A stretch of DNA of 64,000 nt, from positions 1-64,000 of the forward strand of contig NZ_JASGBH010000010.1 in NCBI RefSeq assembly GCF_030053395.1, read 5' to 3'. The DNA is from Limnohabitans lacus (GTDB taxonomy: Bacteria > Pseudomonadota > Gammaproteobacteria > Burkholderiales > Burkholderiaceae_C). Numbering within the stretch: position 1 is the stretch's first letter; every line of letters begins with the position of its first letter. The notes beneath the pieces are model-generated. The model searched no databases. It saw only the letters and a program-made list of their open reading frames with translations, and had not been told where the DNA came from. The translations under genes were made by a program, and so were the position numbers. This document shows, in pieces, positions 46,147 to 55,443 of the stretch.

Positions 46147-47856
46147 ATGGCGAGCGCCACCCGCATCGGCCTGGACCAGGTTCGCGCGCAATTGCGCCAA
46201 CCGCGTTCGCAGCTCAAAGGCCGTCAGGCCTCCGAAGAGGCGCGCGTCGAGGTGCGCGCCCTGATCGGTGAACCACCCGCCAATGGTCATCGCCGTGACC
46301 TGCTGATCGAGCACCTGCACAAACTGAACGACCATTTCCATGGGTTGTTCGAGCGCCACATTGTGGCGCTGGCCGCAGAGATGCGGCTGTCCGTGGTCGA
46401 GGTGTTCGAGGTCGCATCGTTCTACCACCACTTCGAAATCTTGAAAGACAGCGAAGCCGCCCCGCACATCACCGTGCGGGTCTGCGACAGCTTGAGCTGC
46501 AGCTTGGCCGGTAGCGACAGCTTGCTGCGCCAATTGCAAAACGATTTGCTGGACGTGAAGGTCGTGCCCGTGCCTTGCCTGGGCCGCTGCGAGCAGGCTC
46601 CGGCCGCGCAGGTCGGTCAGCAGGCTGTGGCGCATGCCACCGCTGAATCTGTCGCCCAGCGGGTGGACCAAAACCACACCGCGCCCAATCATTTACCCGA
46701 CGCCATTGGCATGGAGGCTTACCTGCAAGCTGGAGGCTACCAATTGGCCAAGCAAGTGGCCTCGGGCCAGCGCGATGCCGAATCTGTGATCCAGGTCTTG
46801 GAGTCCTCGGGCTTGCGGGGTTTGGGCGGTGCGGGTTTCCCAGCCGGGCGCAAATGGCGCATCGTGCGCAGCCAACCCGGCCCGCGCCTGATGGCCGTGA
46901 ACATCGACGAGGGCGAGCCCGGCACCTTCAAAGACCGCACCTGTTTGGAAGCCGACCCGCACCGTTTTTTGGAAGGTGTCTTGATCGCCGCCAATGTGGT
47001 GGGCTGCGAGGCGGTTTACATCTACCTGCGTGACGAGTACCACGAAGCGCGTGTGCTGCTCACGCAAGCTTTGGCCGATCTGCAAGCCCAGCCGCCTTGC
47101 GCCTTGCCGCGCATCGAGCTGCGCCGTGGCGCGGGCGCTTACATTTGCGGCGAAGAGTCCGCCATGATCGAGAGCATCGAAGGCAAACGCGGTGAGCCGC
47201 GCCTGCGCCCGCCCTACATCGCCGAGGTCGGTCTGTTCGGTCGCTCCACGCTGGAGCACAATTTCGAGACCCTGTACTGGGTTCGCGAACTACTGGAGCA
47301 AGGCGCTGACAGCTTTGCATCGCACGGCCGCCACGGCCGCCAAGGCCTGCGCCGTTTCAGTGTCAGCGGGCGCGTGAAGCACCCGGGCGTGAAACTCGCA
47401 CCTGCGGGCATCACCCTGCGCGAACTGGTCGATGAACACTGCGGCGGCATGGCCGAGGGGCACACGCTGTATGCCTACCTGCCCGGTGGCGCCAGTGGTG
47501 GCATCTTGCCCGAGCGTTTGGCCGATGTGCCGCTGGACTTTGACACGCTACAGCCTTATGGCTGCTTCATCGGTTCGGCGGCTGTGATGGTGCTGAGCCA
47601 ACACGACAGCGCCCGCGAAGCGGCGCTGAACGTGATGCGGTTTTTTGCGCATGAGAGCTGCGGCCAATGCACGCCTTGTCGTGTGGGCACCGACAAAGCC
47701 GCGCAGCTCATGAGCGCTGAAGTCTGGGATGCCGACACTTTGCAAGATCTGGCGCAGGTCATGGGCGATGCATCCATCTGCGGCTTGGGGCAAGCCGCAC
47801 CCAACCCGATCCGTTGTGTGCTGGATTACTTTCCGCACGAAGTGGGGGCGGCATGA
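46147..47856 (+). CDS. fdhB: NAD-dependent formate dehydrogenase, fused NuoE-NuoF-like subunit
   Basis: A 569-residue fusion. The first part (about 1-160) is NuoE/FdsG-like with [2Fe-2S] cysteines in CDSLSCSLAGS and CLGRCEQAP. The second is NuoF/FdsB-like with NAD and FMN motifs GLRGLGGAGFPAGRKW, NIDEGEPGTFKDR and GAYICGEESAMIESIEG, plus a [4Fe-4S] site ESCGQCTPCRVGT. This layout is that of the beta subunit of soluble two-subunit formate dehydrogenases such as Methylobacterium FDH1. It begins 6 bases after boxA and overlaps the next gene by 4 bases (ATGA), so it is probably part of the box operon. Confidence 0.88.
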   Translation: MASATRIGLDQVRAQLRQPRSQLKGRQASEEARVEVRALIGEPPANGHRRDLLIEHLHKLNDHFHGLFERHIVALAAEMRLSVVEVFEVASFYHHFEILKDSEAAPHITVRVCDSLSCSLAGSDSLLRQLQNDLLDVKVVPVPCLGRCEQAPAAQVGQQAVAHATAESVAQRVDQNHTAPNHLPDAIGMEAYLQAGGYQLAKQVASGQRDAESVIQVLESSGLRGLGGAGFPAGRKWRIVRSQPGPRLMAVNIDEGEPGTFKDRTCLEADPHRFLEGVLIAANVVGCEAVYIYLRDEYHEARVLLTQALADLQAQPPCALPRIELRRGAGAYICGEESAMIESIEGKRGEPRLRPPYIAEVGLFGRSTLEHNFETLYWVRELLEQGADSFASHGRHGRQGLRRFSVSGRVKHPGVKLAPAGITLRELVDEHCGGMAEGHTLYAYLPGGASGGILPERLADVPLDFDTLQPYGCFIGSAAVMVLSQHDSAREAALNVMRFFAHESCGQCTPCRVGTDKAAQLMSAEVWDADTLQDLAQVMGDASICGLGQAAPNPIRCVLDYFPHEVGAA

Positions 47857-50642
47857 ACACGATTCAATTCACGCTGAATGGCCAAAGCATTGAAGCGCCC
47901 GTCGGAAAAAGCATCTTCAACATCGCCCAAGAATTGGGCATTGCCATCCCGCACCTGTGCCACAAAGAAGGCTTGGCACCTGACGGCAACTGCCGCGCTT
48001 GTGTCGTCGAAATTGATGGTGAACGCACCTTGGCCCCCAGCTGCTGCCGCAGCGCCACGCCCGGCATGCAGGTGCAGACGAACAGCGAGCGCGCCGTCAA
48101 AAGCCAAAAGATGGTGCTGGAAATGCTGCTGGCCGACCTGCCCGAGCAGGGCCACAAATGGCTGGACGATCGGGCCGAAGCCCCGCATGGCGAGCTGAGC
48201 CAATGGGCCGAACACCACGGCGTGCAGGTGCGCCCGCAACTGGCCGCGCTCAAACGTGAGGCCGTGCCCGCCGACCTGTCGCATCCGGCCATGGCCGTGA
48301 ATCTGGATGCCTGCATCCAATGCAACCGCTGCGAACGGGCCTGCCGCGACTTGCAGGTCAACGATGTGATCGGCCTGGCTTTTCGCGGTGCGCACACGCA
48401 GGTGGTGTTTGATCTGGCCGACCCGATGGGTGGCAGCTCGTGTGTGGGCTGCGGCGAATGTGTACAGGCCTGCCCCACAGGCGCGCTCATGCCCAAGAGC
48501 CACATGGGGCCGCAAAAGGTGGACCGCCAAGTCGATTCCGTGTGTCCGTTTTGCGGCGTGGGGTGCCTGGTCACTTATCAGGTGCGCGATGAAAAGATCA
48601 TCAGCGTCAAGGGCCGCGAAGGCCCCGCCAACGAAGGGCGCTTGTGCGTCAAGGGCCGCTTTGGCATGGACTACATCCACAGCCCCGACCGGATCACGCA
48701 ACCGCTGATTCGCAAAGAGGGCGTGGCCAAAGACCTCGAGCTGATGGACGGGCACACCGACTGGCGCGAAGTCTTCCGCGAAGCAACCTGGCAAGAAGCC
48801 CTTGATCTGGCGACCCAGCCACTCAATGCCTTGCGTCACCAACATGGCCCCAAGTCGCTCGCCGGTTTCGGCTCGGCCAAAGGCAGCAACGAAGAAGCCT
48901 ATTTGTTCCAGAAGCTGGTGCGGACCGGCTTTGGCAGCAACAACGTGGACCACTGCACACGCCTGTGCCACGCGTCCAGCGTCGCGGCTTTGCTCGAAGG
49001 CGTGGGCTCGGGGGCCGTGAGCAACCCGGTGCGCGATGTCGAGCATTCAGACCTCATCATCGTCATCGGCTCCAACCCCACGGCCAATCACCCGGTGGCT
49101 GCCACCTGGATGAAGAACGCCGCCCAACGCGGCACACGCATCGTGCTGGCCGATCCGCGCATCACCGACATCGGGCGTCACGCTTGGCGTACCCTGCCGT
49201 TCAAGGCCGACACCGATGTGGCGCTGCTCAACGCCATGCTCCACGTCATCGTGACGGAGAACTTGTGCGACGAAAGTTTCTTGCGCGATCGTGCCGACAA
49301 CGTGGCCGAACTCAAAGCCCATGTGCAGGACTACACACCCGAAGCCATGAGTGCGGTGTGCGGCATTCCCGCAGACACCATCCGTGAAGTGGCGCGGGCC
49401 TATGCCAGCGCCAAGGCCGCCATGATTTTGTGGGGCATGGGTGTGAGCCAGCATGTGCACGGCACCGACAACGTGCGTTGTCTGATCGCCCTGGCCAGCA
49501 TCACTGGCCAGATCGGCCGTCCCGGTACCGGCCTGCACCCGCTGCGCGGCCAAAACAACGTGCAAGGCGCCAGCGACGCGGGCCTGATCCCGATGATGTA
49601 CCCCAACTACCAGCGTGTGAGCGACAAGTCGGCGCATGACTGGTTCGAGAAATTCTGGGACACGAAGCTGGACGACCAGCCCGGTTACACCGTGGTCGAG
49701 ATCATGAACAAGGCACTCGCGCCTGACACTGACCCGCACAAGGTGCGCGGCATGTACATCATGGGTGAGAACCCGGCCATGAGCGACCCGGACCTCAACC
49801 ATGCCCGCCACGCGCTGGCCAGCTTGCAGCACCTGGTGGTGCAAGACATTTTCTTGACCGAAACCGCATGGCTGGCCGATGTGCTGCTGCCTGCCAGCGC
49901 CTGGCCCGAAAAAACCGGCACGGTCAGCAACACCGACCGCACGGTGCAGATGGGCCGTCAGGCCGTGCTGCCGCCGGGCGATGCGAAACCCGATTTGTGG
50001 ATCATCCAGCAGATCGCCGAACGCATGGGCCTGAACTGGCTGTATGCGGGCGAACACGATGGTGTGGCCGAGGTTTATGAAGAAATGCGCCAGGCCATGG
50101 CCCCAACCATTGGCGGCATCGACTGGGCACGGCTCAATGCGGGCTCGGTGACTTACCCCTGCGTGAATGCCGAAGACCCGGGTCAGCCCATCGTCTTCCA
50201 TGACCATTTCCCGACGAAAGACGGCCGTGTCTGGCTGGTGCCCGCCGAGCTCATCTCAGCGGCCGAGCGGCCCGATGCCGACTACCCCTTTGTGCTCATC
50301 ACCGGCCGTCAGCTGGAGCATTGGCACACCGGCAGCATGACCCGACGCGCCACGGTGCTCGATGCGCTGGAGCCCGCAGCCACCGCGTCCATGTGCGGGG
50401 CCGACCTGCGCCGTTTGGGCTTGCAAGCGGGACAGACGGTGCGCGTCGCCTCGCGCCGAGGGGCCATTGAGCTGCAGCTGCGCTGCGACGAGGGCACGCC
50501 GGTGGGCACCGTCTTTGTGCCCTTTGCCTATGTGGAGGCGGCAGCCAATGAGTTGACCCACGCAGCGCTTGACCCCTTTGGCAAGATCCCTGAGTTCAAA
50601 TACTGCGCGGTGCAAATCCAGGCCCTGACCTTGACCGCATAA
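47853..50642 (+). CDS. fdhA: NAD-dependent formate dehydrogenase, Mo/W catalytic subunit
   Basis: A 929-residue cytoplasmic catalytic subunit. An N-terminal [2Fe-2S] domain (Cys-36, 47, 50, 64) is followed by ferredoxin-type clusters CIQCNRCERACRD and CVGCGECVQACPTG, then the molybdopterin domain starting CPFCGVGCLVTYQV. The metal ligand is Cys in DHCTRLCHASS, not selenocysteine. NSNT-type dinucleotide sites and the C-terminal MopB domain are present (HWHTGSMTRR). It oxidises formate to CO2, passing electrons to NAD through the fused subunit. No Tat signal is present. The pair directly follows boxA. Confidence 0.9.
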   Translation: MNTIQFTLNGQSIEAPVGKSIFNIAQELGIAIPHLCHKEGLAPDGNCRACVVEIDGERTLAPSCCRSATPGMQVQTNSERAVKSQKMVLEMLLADLPEQGHKWLDDRAEAPHGELSQWAEHHGVQVRPQLAALKREAVPADLSHPAMAVNLDACIQCNRCERACRDLQVNDVIGLAFRGAHTQVVFDLADPMGGSSCVGCGECVQACPTGALMPKSHMGPQKVDRQVDSVCPFCGVGCLVTYQVRDEKIISVKGREGPANEGRLCVKGRFGMDYIHSPDRITQPLIRKEGVAKDLELMDGHTDWREVFREATWQEALDLATQPLNALRHQHGPKSLAGFGSAKGSNEEAYLFQKLVRTGFGSNNVDHCTRLCHASSVAALLEGVGSGAVSNPVRDVEHSDLIIVIGSNPTANHPVAATWMKNAAQRGTRIVLADPRITDIGRHAWRTLPFKADTDVALLNAMLHVIVTENLCDESFLRDRADNVAELKAHVQDYTPEAMSAVCGIPADTIREVARAYASAKAAMILWGMGVSQHVHGTDNVRCLIALASITGQIGRPGTGLHPLRGQNNVQGASDAGLIPMMYPNYQRVSDKSAHDWFEKFWDTKLDDQPGYTVVEIMNKALAPDTDPHKVRGMYIMGENPAMSDPDLNHARHALASLQHLVVQDIFLTETAWLADVLLPASAWPEKTGTVSNTDRTVQMGRQAVLPPGDAKPDLWIIQQIAERMGLNWLYAGEHDGVAEVYEEMRQAMAPTIGGIDWARLNAGSVTYPCVNAEDPGQPIVFHDHFPTKDGRVWLVPAELISAAERPDADYPFVLITGRQLEHWHTGSMTRRATVLDALEPAATASMCGADLRRLGLQAGQTVRVASRRGAIELQLRCDEGTPVGTVFVPFAYVEAAANELTHAALDPFGKIPEFKYCAVQIQALTLTA

Positions 50643-50660
50643 TCAGCGGCAAGAAATAAG

Positions 50661-50680
50661 CACTCGGCCTTGGCCGAGTG
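50661..50680. repeat. Perfect palindrome between fdhA and histidine kinase gene
   Basis: CACTCGGCC-tt-GGCCGAGTG gives a 9-bp perfect stem 18 bases after the fdhA stop. There is no T-run after it. It may slow or protect the 3' end of the box-fdh mRNA, or bind a regulator. Confidence 0.75.
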
Positions 50681-50707
50681 GTGCACACGACGGGCCAAGG
50701 AGACATT

Positions 50708-52198
50708 TTGAAAATCGATGTGCAAACCATCTTTTGGGTGGATGCATTTTTGTACCTGATGCTGCACGTGGCGCTCTGGTATGGTCTGGCACGTTTTCGC
50801 AGCCGTGTGGCGGTCATGTGGAGTGTCTCGGGCATCATGAGTGCGCTGAGCTTGTGCGTGCTGGGCAGTCGGGGCCTGATGGCCACCGACCTGATTGTGG
50901 TGTGGGGTCAGCTGCTCATGGGGCTGGGCAATTGGGGCCGACAAGTGGCTTTGCGCTCCATCGATGGGCCCGCCGATGCGCGCTGGCTGTGGCTGTCGGG
51001 TCTGGCGAACGTCGCGTTTTTGGCGCTGAGCTACAGCCTGCATTTTTCGGGCGTTCCCGAAAGCACCCTCATGGTGTTGTTTTACTCTTTTTACGCCATC
51101 AATTGTCTGGAGTATTACGGCTCAGGTCGCCGCATGGCACAAAGCCACGACAGCATAGGCGCCACCTCGATCCGTTGGGCGGGCTTGGTTTTGTCGGGGT
51201 CTTTGGGCATCAAGGCCTTGGCCATGATGACGGGCTTCGGCTCGGACGACTTGTACCAAGCTTCGTGGGACCACGTCGTGGTCTTCGCCGGGCAATTCAC
51301 GGGGATCATCCTGCTCACCGTGGGCTTCATGCAGTTGTTCATCGACAAGGCGCACCGTCAAAAAATCGCGACCCAGGCGCAGCTGGCCCGAGAACAAGAA
51401 CACACCGCCTTGGCCGAGCAACATTCACAGGCCCTGTCGCGTTTGCTGGCCGAGCGCGAAGAGATCATTCGCCAGCTGACCTTGTCCAACAAAAGTGCGG
51501 GCATGGGGGCCTTGGTGGCCAGCTTTGCACATGAATTGAACCAACCCTTGGCGGCCACTTTGTTGCATGCCGAGTTGATCCAGTCTCAGATCAAAAAATT
51601 ACACGTGGGTGCGGGGCCTGCCGATTTGCCCCTTGTTGATGCGGTGGCCGGTCACATCGTGAGCGACACCCAAAGGGCTGGCGACATCATCCGCAAATTG
51701 CGCAACCTGTTTCGCATGAGCAAGGGCGAATTTGCCAAACTGGACTTCAAGCAATTGGTGCTGGACGTGCTGGACATCGTGCAAGTCAAGATGGTGCATC
51801 AGAAGGTGCGCATCTTCACCACCTTTGACGATGGTTTTCGCCTGACGGGTGATGCCACCCAGTTGCAGCAAGTGGTCCTCAATCTGGTGAGCAATGCCAT
51901 CGATGCACTGCGCGACATCGAGCACCGTGAACGGCTGCTGCAAATCCGCGGCATCGTGACGCAGGGTTTTATCGAGTTGGAAATCGAAGACAACGGCACC
52001 GGCATTGCCTTGGACAAACAAATCGAAGTGTTCAGTCTTTTCAAGAGCACCAAGTTCGATGGCATGGGCGTGGGTTTGTGGCTCAGTCAGTCCATCGTCG
52101 AATCTCATGGCGGCACCCTGACCTTTTTAAGCCGACCCGGTCAAGGATCGGTCTTCACCTTGCGATTGCCCTCGACGGAATATGTCTTGAAAGACTGA
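50708..52198 (+). CDS. Orphan sensor histidine kinase with seven-helix membrane domain
   Basis: A 496-residue kinase. The N-terminal 220 residues hold about seven hydrophobic helices (from TIFWVDAFLYLML to GQFTGIILLTVGFMQLF) with no periplasmic domain, so sensing may occur in the membrane. A coiled coil (about 225-270) leads to the phosphoacceptor box SFAHELNQPLAA and an HATPase domain with N-box LVSNAIDAL and G-box DNGTGI. TTG at 50708 is the likely start, since AAGGAGA lies 5 bases before it; an in-frame GTG at 50678 has no such site. No response regulator is adjacent. The context suggests control of formate or aromatic metabolism. Confidence 0.85.
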   Translation: MKIDVQTIFWVDAFLYLMLHVALWYGLARFRSRVAVMWSVSGIMSALSLCVLGSRGLMATDLIVVWGQLLMGLGNWGRQVALRSIDGPADARWLWLSGLANVAFLALSYSLHFSGVPESTLMVLFYSFYAINCLEYYGSGRRMAQSHDSIGATSIRWAGLVLSGSLGIKALAMMTGFGSDDLYQASWDHVVVFAGQFTGIILLTVGFMQLFIDKAHRQKIATQAQLAREQEHTALAEQHSQALSRLLAEREEIIRQLTLSNKSAGMGALVASFAHELNQPLAATLLHAELIQSQIKKLHVGAGPADLPLVDAVAGHIVSDTQRAGDIIRKLRNLFRMSKGEFAKLDFKQLVLDVLDIVQVKMVHQKVRIFTTFDDGFRLTGDATQLQQVVLNLVSNAIDALRDIEHRERLLQIRGIVTQGFIELEIEDNGTGIALDKQIEVFSLFKSTKFDGMGVGLWLSQSIVESHGGTLTFLSRPGQGSVFTLRLPSTEYVLKD

Positions 52199-52212
52199 GC
52201 GACAATCCGCTG

Positions 52213-52770
52213 ATGTCTGATTCGCCACAAGTCCAAGTCTCCGTGCTCATGCGCCGCGAACCGGTGCAGGGTCCCATGGCGCGCTGGCAAAGCCATCGCT
52301 GGGTGCTGGACGATGTGGTCCTGCACGAAGCAGGTTTTGGCGACGAGGTGCGTTGCCTGCGCGAGACTGAAGACCATGCGCAATGGCTTTTCCCCAACTG
52401 GTCCGTGGCCTTGTTTCCCGATGACGCTGAGGGTTATTGGCTCAATGCCACCTCGCCCACACCTTGCTGGTTTGTGATGTGGCGCATGATTGATCACGAA
52501 GGCCATGCCCCACGCGCCGAGCCGCAAGCCGTCAGCTTGAGCTACCACGATGCAGGGCGCTGGCTGGATGCGCAAGAAACCGTCGAGACCATCCCAGCGC
52601 CTGCCGATGTGGTGCAGTGGGCCTTGGCTTTTGCCCAGCACCACTACGTGCCCGAAGTCAAAAAACGCCAACGCCCGCAAAGCTTTCGCGGCCTGACCGA
52701 CCGCTTTGGCCAACCGGCATCGGTGAGCACCACCGACAAGCGCAAAGGCGGCGCAGGGCAGGGCGCATGA
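52213..52770 (+). CDS. DUF3305 domain protein, formate dehydrogenase cluster
   Basis: A 185-residue protein of the DUF3305 family, repeatedly found beside DUF3306 and formate dehydrogenase genes. It begins with the family pattern VSVLMRREPVQGPMARWQSHRW and contains WRMIDHEG... and HHYVPEVKKRQRP near the C terminus. It is cytoplasmic, and its role is probably in maturation or electron transfer, but that is not shown. It starts 14 bases after the kinase stop and overlaps DUF3306 by 4 bases. Confidence 0.82.
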   Translation: MSDSPQVQVSVLMRREPVQGPMARWQSHRWVLDDVVLHEAGFGDEVRCLRETEDHAQWLFPNWSVALFPDDAEGYWLNATSPTPCWFVMWRMIDHEGHAPRAEPQAVSLSYHDAGRWLDAQETVETIPAPADVVQWALAFAQHHYVPEVKKRQRPQSFRGLTDRFGQPASVSTTDKRKGGAGQGA

Positions 52771-53384
52771 GCGATCACTTTTTCAGCCGCTGGTCACGCC
52801 GCAAACAAGAAGCCGCTCAAGGCCTGCCCCTCCCAGAGCCCGAGACTGTGGGCCGTCACAACGCCAACGCACCACCGAAAGCGGTGCCCGAGCCGGTGCC
52901 TGCACCAGCAGTCCCTGAGGCGCCCCTGCCCACTCTTGCAGATGCACAAGCCCTCACGCCTGAATCGGAGTTTGGCGCGTTCATGCGCCAAGGCGTGCCT
53001 GCCGATGTGCGCAACCTGGCCGTCAAAAAACTGTTTGCCGATCCGCATTTCAACGTGATGGATGGCTTGGACATTTACATCGGTGACTACACCATCGCCG
53101 ACCCTTTGCCGGCGGGCATGCTCGAAAAAATGGTCAGTGCCCAGGCCATGAAGTTGGTGCCTGAAATCATTGAGCCCCGCCCCACGTCAGGGTCTTTGCT
53201 CGAGGAAAACCCTGAGTTGCACGCGCCGGACATGCAAAGCCCCTCGCTTGTGGCACAGTCTGCGCCATTGCCAGTCAATTCGACTGAGCCCGATCTGCTC
53301 CCAAGCGAACATGACAACCCTGATTTGCAATTGCAACCAAACCATGCCCCTGCAGGCCCAGAAGCTGGGCCAGGCGCTGGGTGA
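52767..53384 (+). CDS. DUF3306 domain protein, formate dehydrogenase cluster
   Basis: A 205-residue protein of the DUF3306 family. It starts FFSRWSRRKQEAAQG, the usual basic opening. A Pro/Ala-rich linker (about 30-60) leads to the conserved DVRNLAVKKLFADPHFNVMDGLDIYIGDYT segment (described by its key residues only). The Pro/Glu-rich C terminus is probably disordered. It overlaps the polyferredoxin gene by 74 bases in another frame. The function is unknown. Confidence 0.8.
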   Translation: MSDHFFSRWSRRKQEAAQGLPLPEPETVGRHNANAPPKAVPEPVPAPAVPEAPLPTLADAQALTPESEFGAFMRQGVPADVRNLAVKKLFADPHFNVMDGLDIYIGDYTIADPLPAGMLEKMVSAQAMKLVPEIIEPRPTSGSLLEENPELHAPDMQSPSLVAQSAPLPVNSTEPDLLPSEHDNPDLQLQPNHAPAGPEAGPGAG

Positions 53385-55437
53385 AGACTTCATTCTCCAC
53401 ACCACACTGTGCCGCCGCGAAGCCGGCGAATTCCAACGTGCCGTGAAAAGCGGTCAGCCCGTGGTGGTGGCCTGTACCCAAGAAAAGCGTTTGTTCACCG
53501 AGCTGGCCGAGCAGACCGAAGGCGCCAGCTCGCCGATCCGCTTTGTCAACATCCGCGAGACGGGTGGCTGGAGCGCAGAAGCCGCTCACGCCACCCCCAA
53601 GATGGCCGCCTTGCTGGCCGCAGCGCGTTTGCCCGAACCCGAGCCGGTGCCCACCGTCACCTACAAAAGCGAAGGCCGCTTGCTGATCTTGGGGCCCATC
53701 GATGTTGCAGAACGGGCGGCGGCCTTGCTGGCCGATGCGATGCAAGTGACGATCTGGGCCCAAGGCGCAGGCCAGGCGGGTGGCGCACAAGAGCGCCGTT
53801 ACCCAGTCATGGCTGGGCGCTTGCAAAGCTTGAGTGGATGGCTGGGTGCTTTCGATGTGCGCTGGGATGCCAGCAACCCGATCGACCTGGACCTGTGCAC
53901 CCGCTGCAACGCGTGTGTGGCCGCCTGCCCCGAGCAGGCCATTGGGCTGGACTACCAAATCGACCTGTCGCGCTGCACCTCGCACCGCGATTGCGTCAAA
54001 GCCTGCGACGCCGTCGGGGCCATCAACTTCATGCGCGAGCCCCAAACGCAAAGCGCCCGCTTCGATGTGGTGCTGGACCTGCGCGGTGCCAACGCTTCAC
54101 CCACCTTCACGTCGCATGCTCTGCCGCAAGGCTATTTCCGCTGGGACGGGCAGGACCTGAAAACCTTGCTCCAGCTGCGCGAGATGGTGGGCGAGTTTGA
54201 AAAGCCCCGCTTTTTTGCCTACAAGCAAAAGCTCTGCGCCCACAGCCGCAACGAACAAGTCGGCTGCAATGCCTGCGTGGACATCTGCTCGGCCGAGGCC
54301 ATCAGCTCGGACAAGTCGCGCCAGCAAATCAAGGTCAACCCCAACCTGTGCGTGGGTTGCGGGGCCTGCACCACAGCCTGCCCCACAGGGGCTTTGACCT
54401 ATGCCTACCCGCGCCCCTCAGAGCAGGGCGAAAAAATCCGCACGCTTGTGAGTGCCTACCAAGCGGCCGGCGGCCGCGATGCCGCCCTCTTGCTGCACAG
54501 CCAAGACAAGGGCCAGGCGATGCTTGACGAGTTGGGCCGCGGTGCACAACTGAAAGTCATGCAAGGCGTGCCCGCCCGTGTGATGCCGGTGGCCCTGTGG
54601 CACACCGCCAGCGTGGGTCTGGAGTTGTGGCTTTCGTGCGTGGCCTATGGTGCACGGCAGGTGCTGGTCATGCTGACCGACGAAGAAGCACCGCAGTACA
54701 AAATCGCCTTGCAAGAACAAATGGCCGTGGCCCAAAGCCTCTTGAACGGCTTGGGCTACGAAGGCTTGCACTTTGAGTTGTTGCAAGTGGGCAGCGCCGC
54801 CTCGCTCGATGCCGATTTGCAGCGCCTGTCAGGCCGTGCGGTCAAAGCGCCAGCCGGTCCGGCAGCTGCAGCCCGCCATGCGGTGCAGGCTGAAAAGCGC
54901 AGCAACCTCGAGTTGGCGCTGGACCACCTGATGGCCCATGCGCCGGTCAAGGCGCAGGCCTCGCCACCTGCAGCCATCGCCTTGCCGTCGGCGGGCTCGC
55001 CTTTGGGCACCATCACCGTCGATGGCAGCAAATGCACCTTGTGCATGAGCTGTGTGGGCGCTTGCCCTTCATCGGCTTTGCAAGACAACCCGCAGCAACC
55101 CGAGATCAAGTTCATCGAAAAGAACTGCGTGCAGTGTGGCCTGTGTGCCAAAACCTGCCCCGAAAACGCCATCAGCTTGCAGTCGCGTTTCTCGCTTTTG
55201 CCCGATCGCACCCAAGCCCGCGTGATGCACAACAGCCCGCCTTATGGCTGCGTGCGCTGCGGCAAGCCCTTTGGCACTGTCAAGGCCATCGAGACCATGC
55301 TGGGCCGACTGGCGGGACACAGCATGTTCCAGGGCCCGGCATTGGAGCGACTGAAGATGTGCGGCGACTGCCGCGTGGTGGACATGTTCACCGATGAAAA
55401 CCAGGTCCGCATGGCGGGCGACAAACCCCTGAATTGA
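53311..55437 (+). CDS. Polyferredoxin-like 4Fe-4S protein of the formate dehydrogenase cluster
   Basis: A 708-residue soluble Fe-S protein. At least six cysteine clusters are visible: CTRCNACVAACPEQ (from Cys-196), CTSHRDCVKACDAVG (about 228), CNACVDICSAEA (about 319), CVGCGACTTACPTG (about 347), CTLCMSCVGACPSS (about 575) and CVQCGLCAKTCPEN (about 606). A C-terminal CMxC-like CGKP...CGDC pair follows. The first 190 residues resemble no ferredoxin domain. Such proteins accompany DUF3305/3306 in many formate dehydrogenase clusters. The likely role is electron transfer or Fe-S delivery. Confidence 0.82.
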   Translation: MTTLICNCNQTMPLQAQKLGQALGEDFILHTTLCRREAGEFQRAVKSGQPVVVACTQEKRLFTELAEQTEGASSPIRFVNIRETGGWSAEAAHATPKMAALLAAARLPEPEPVPTVTYKSEGRLLILGPIDVAERAAALLADAMQVTIWAQGAGQAGGAQERRYPVMAGRLQSLSGWLGAFDVRWDASNPIDLDLCTRCNACVAACPEQAIGLDYQIDLSRCTSHRDCVKACDAVGAINFMREPQTQSARFDVVLDLRGANASPTFTSHALPQGYFRWDGQDLKTLLQLREMVGEFEKPRFFAYKQKLCAHSRNEQVGCNACVDICSAEAISSDKSRQQIKVNPNLCVGCGACTTACPTGALTYAYPRPSEQGEKIRTLVSAYQAAGGRDAALLLHSQDKGQAMLDELGRGAQLKVMQGVPARVMPVALWHTASVGLELWLSCVAYGARQVLVMLTDEEAPQYKIALQEQMAVAQSLLNGLGYEGLHFELLQVGSAASLDADLQRLSGRAVKAPAGPAAAARHAVQAEKRSNLELALDHLMAHAPVKAQASPPAAIALPSAGSPLGTITVDGSKCTLCMSCVGACPSSALQDNPQQPEIKFIEKNCVQCGLCAKTCPENAISLQSRFSLLPDRTQARVMHNSPPYGCVRCGKPFGTVKAIETMLGRLAGHSMFQGPALERLKMCGDCRVVDMFTDENQVRMAGDKPLN

Positions 55438-55443
55438 TTGGCC

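Noticed and set aside
46147-47856. The fused NuoE/NuoF-like gene as part of respiratory complex I
   Set aside because: No other nuo genes are present, the two domains are fused, and the partner is a formate dehydrogenase catalytic subunit.
47853-50642. A selenocysteine (in-frame TGA) in the formate dehydrogenase catalytic subunits
   Set aside because: Both catalytic subunits have an ordinary cysteine codon at the metal-ligand position and no interrupting TGA.
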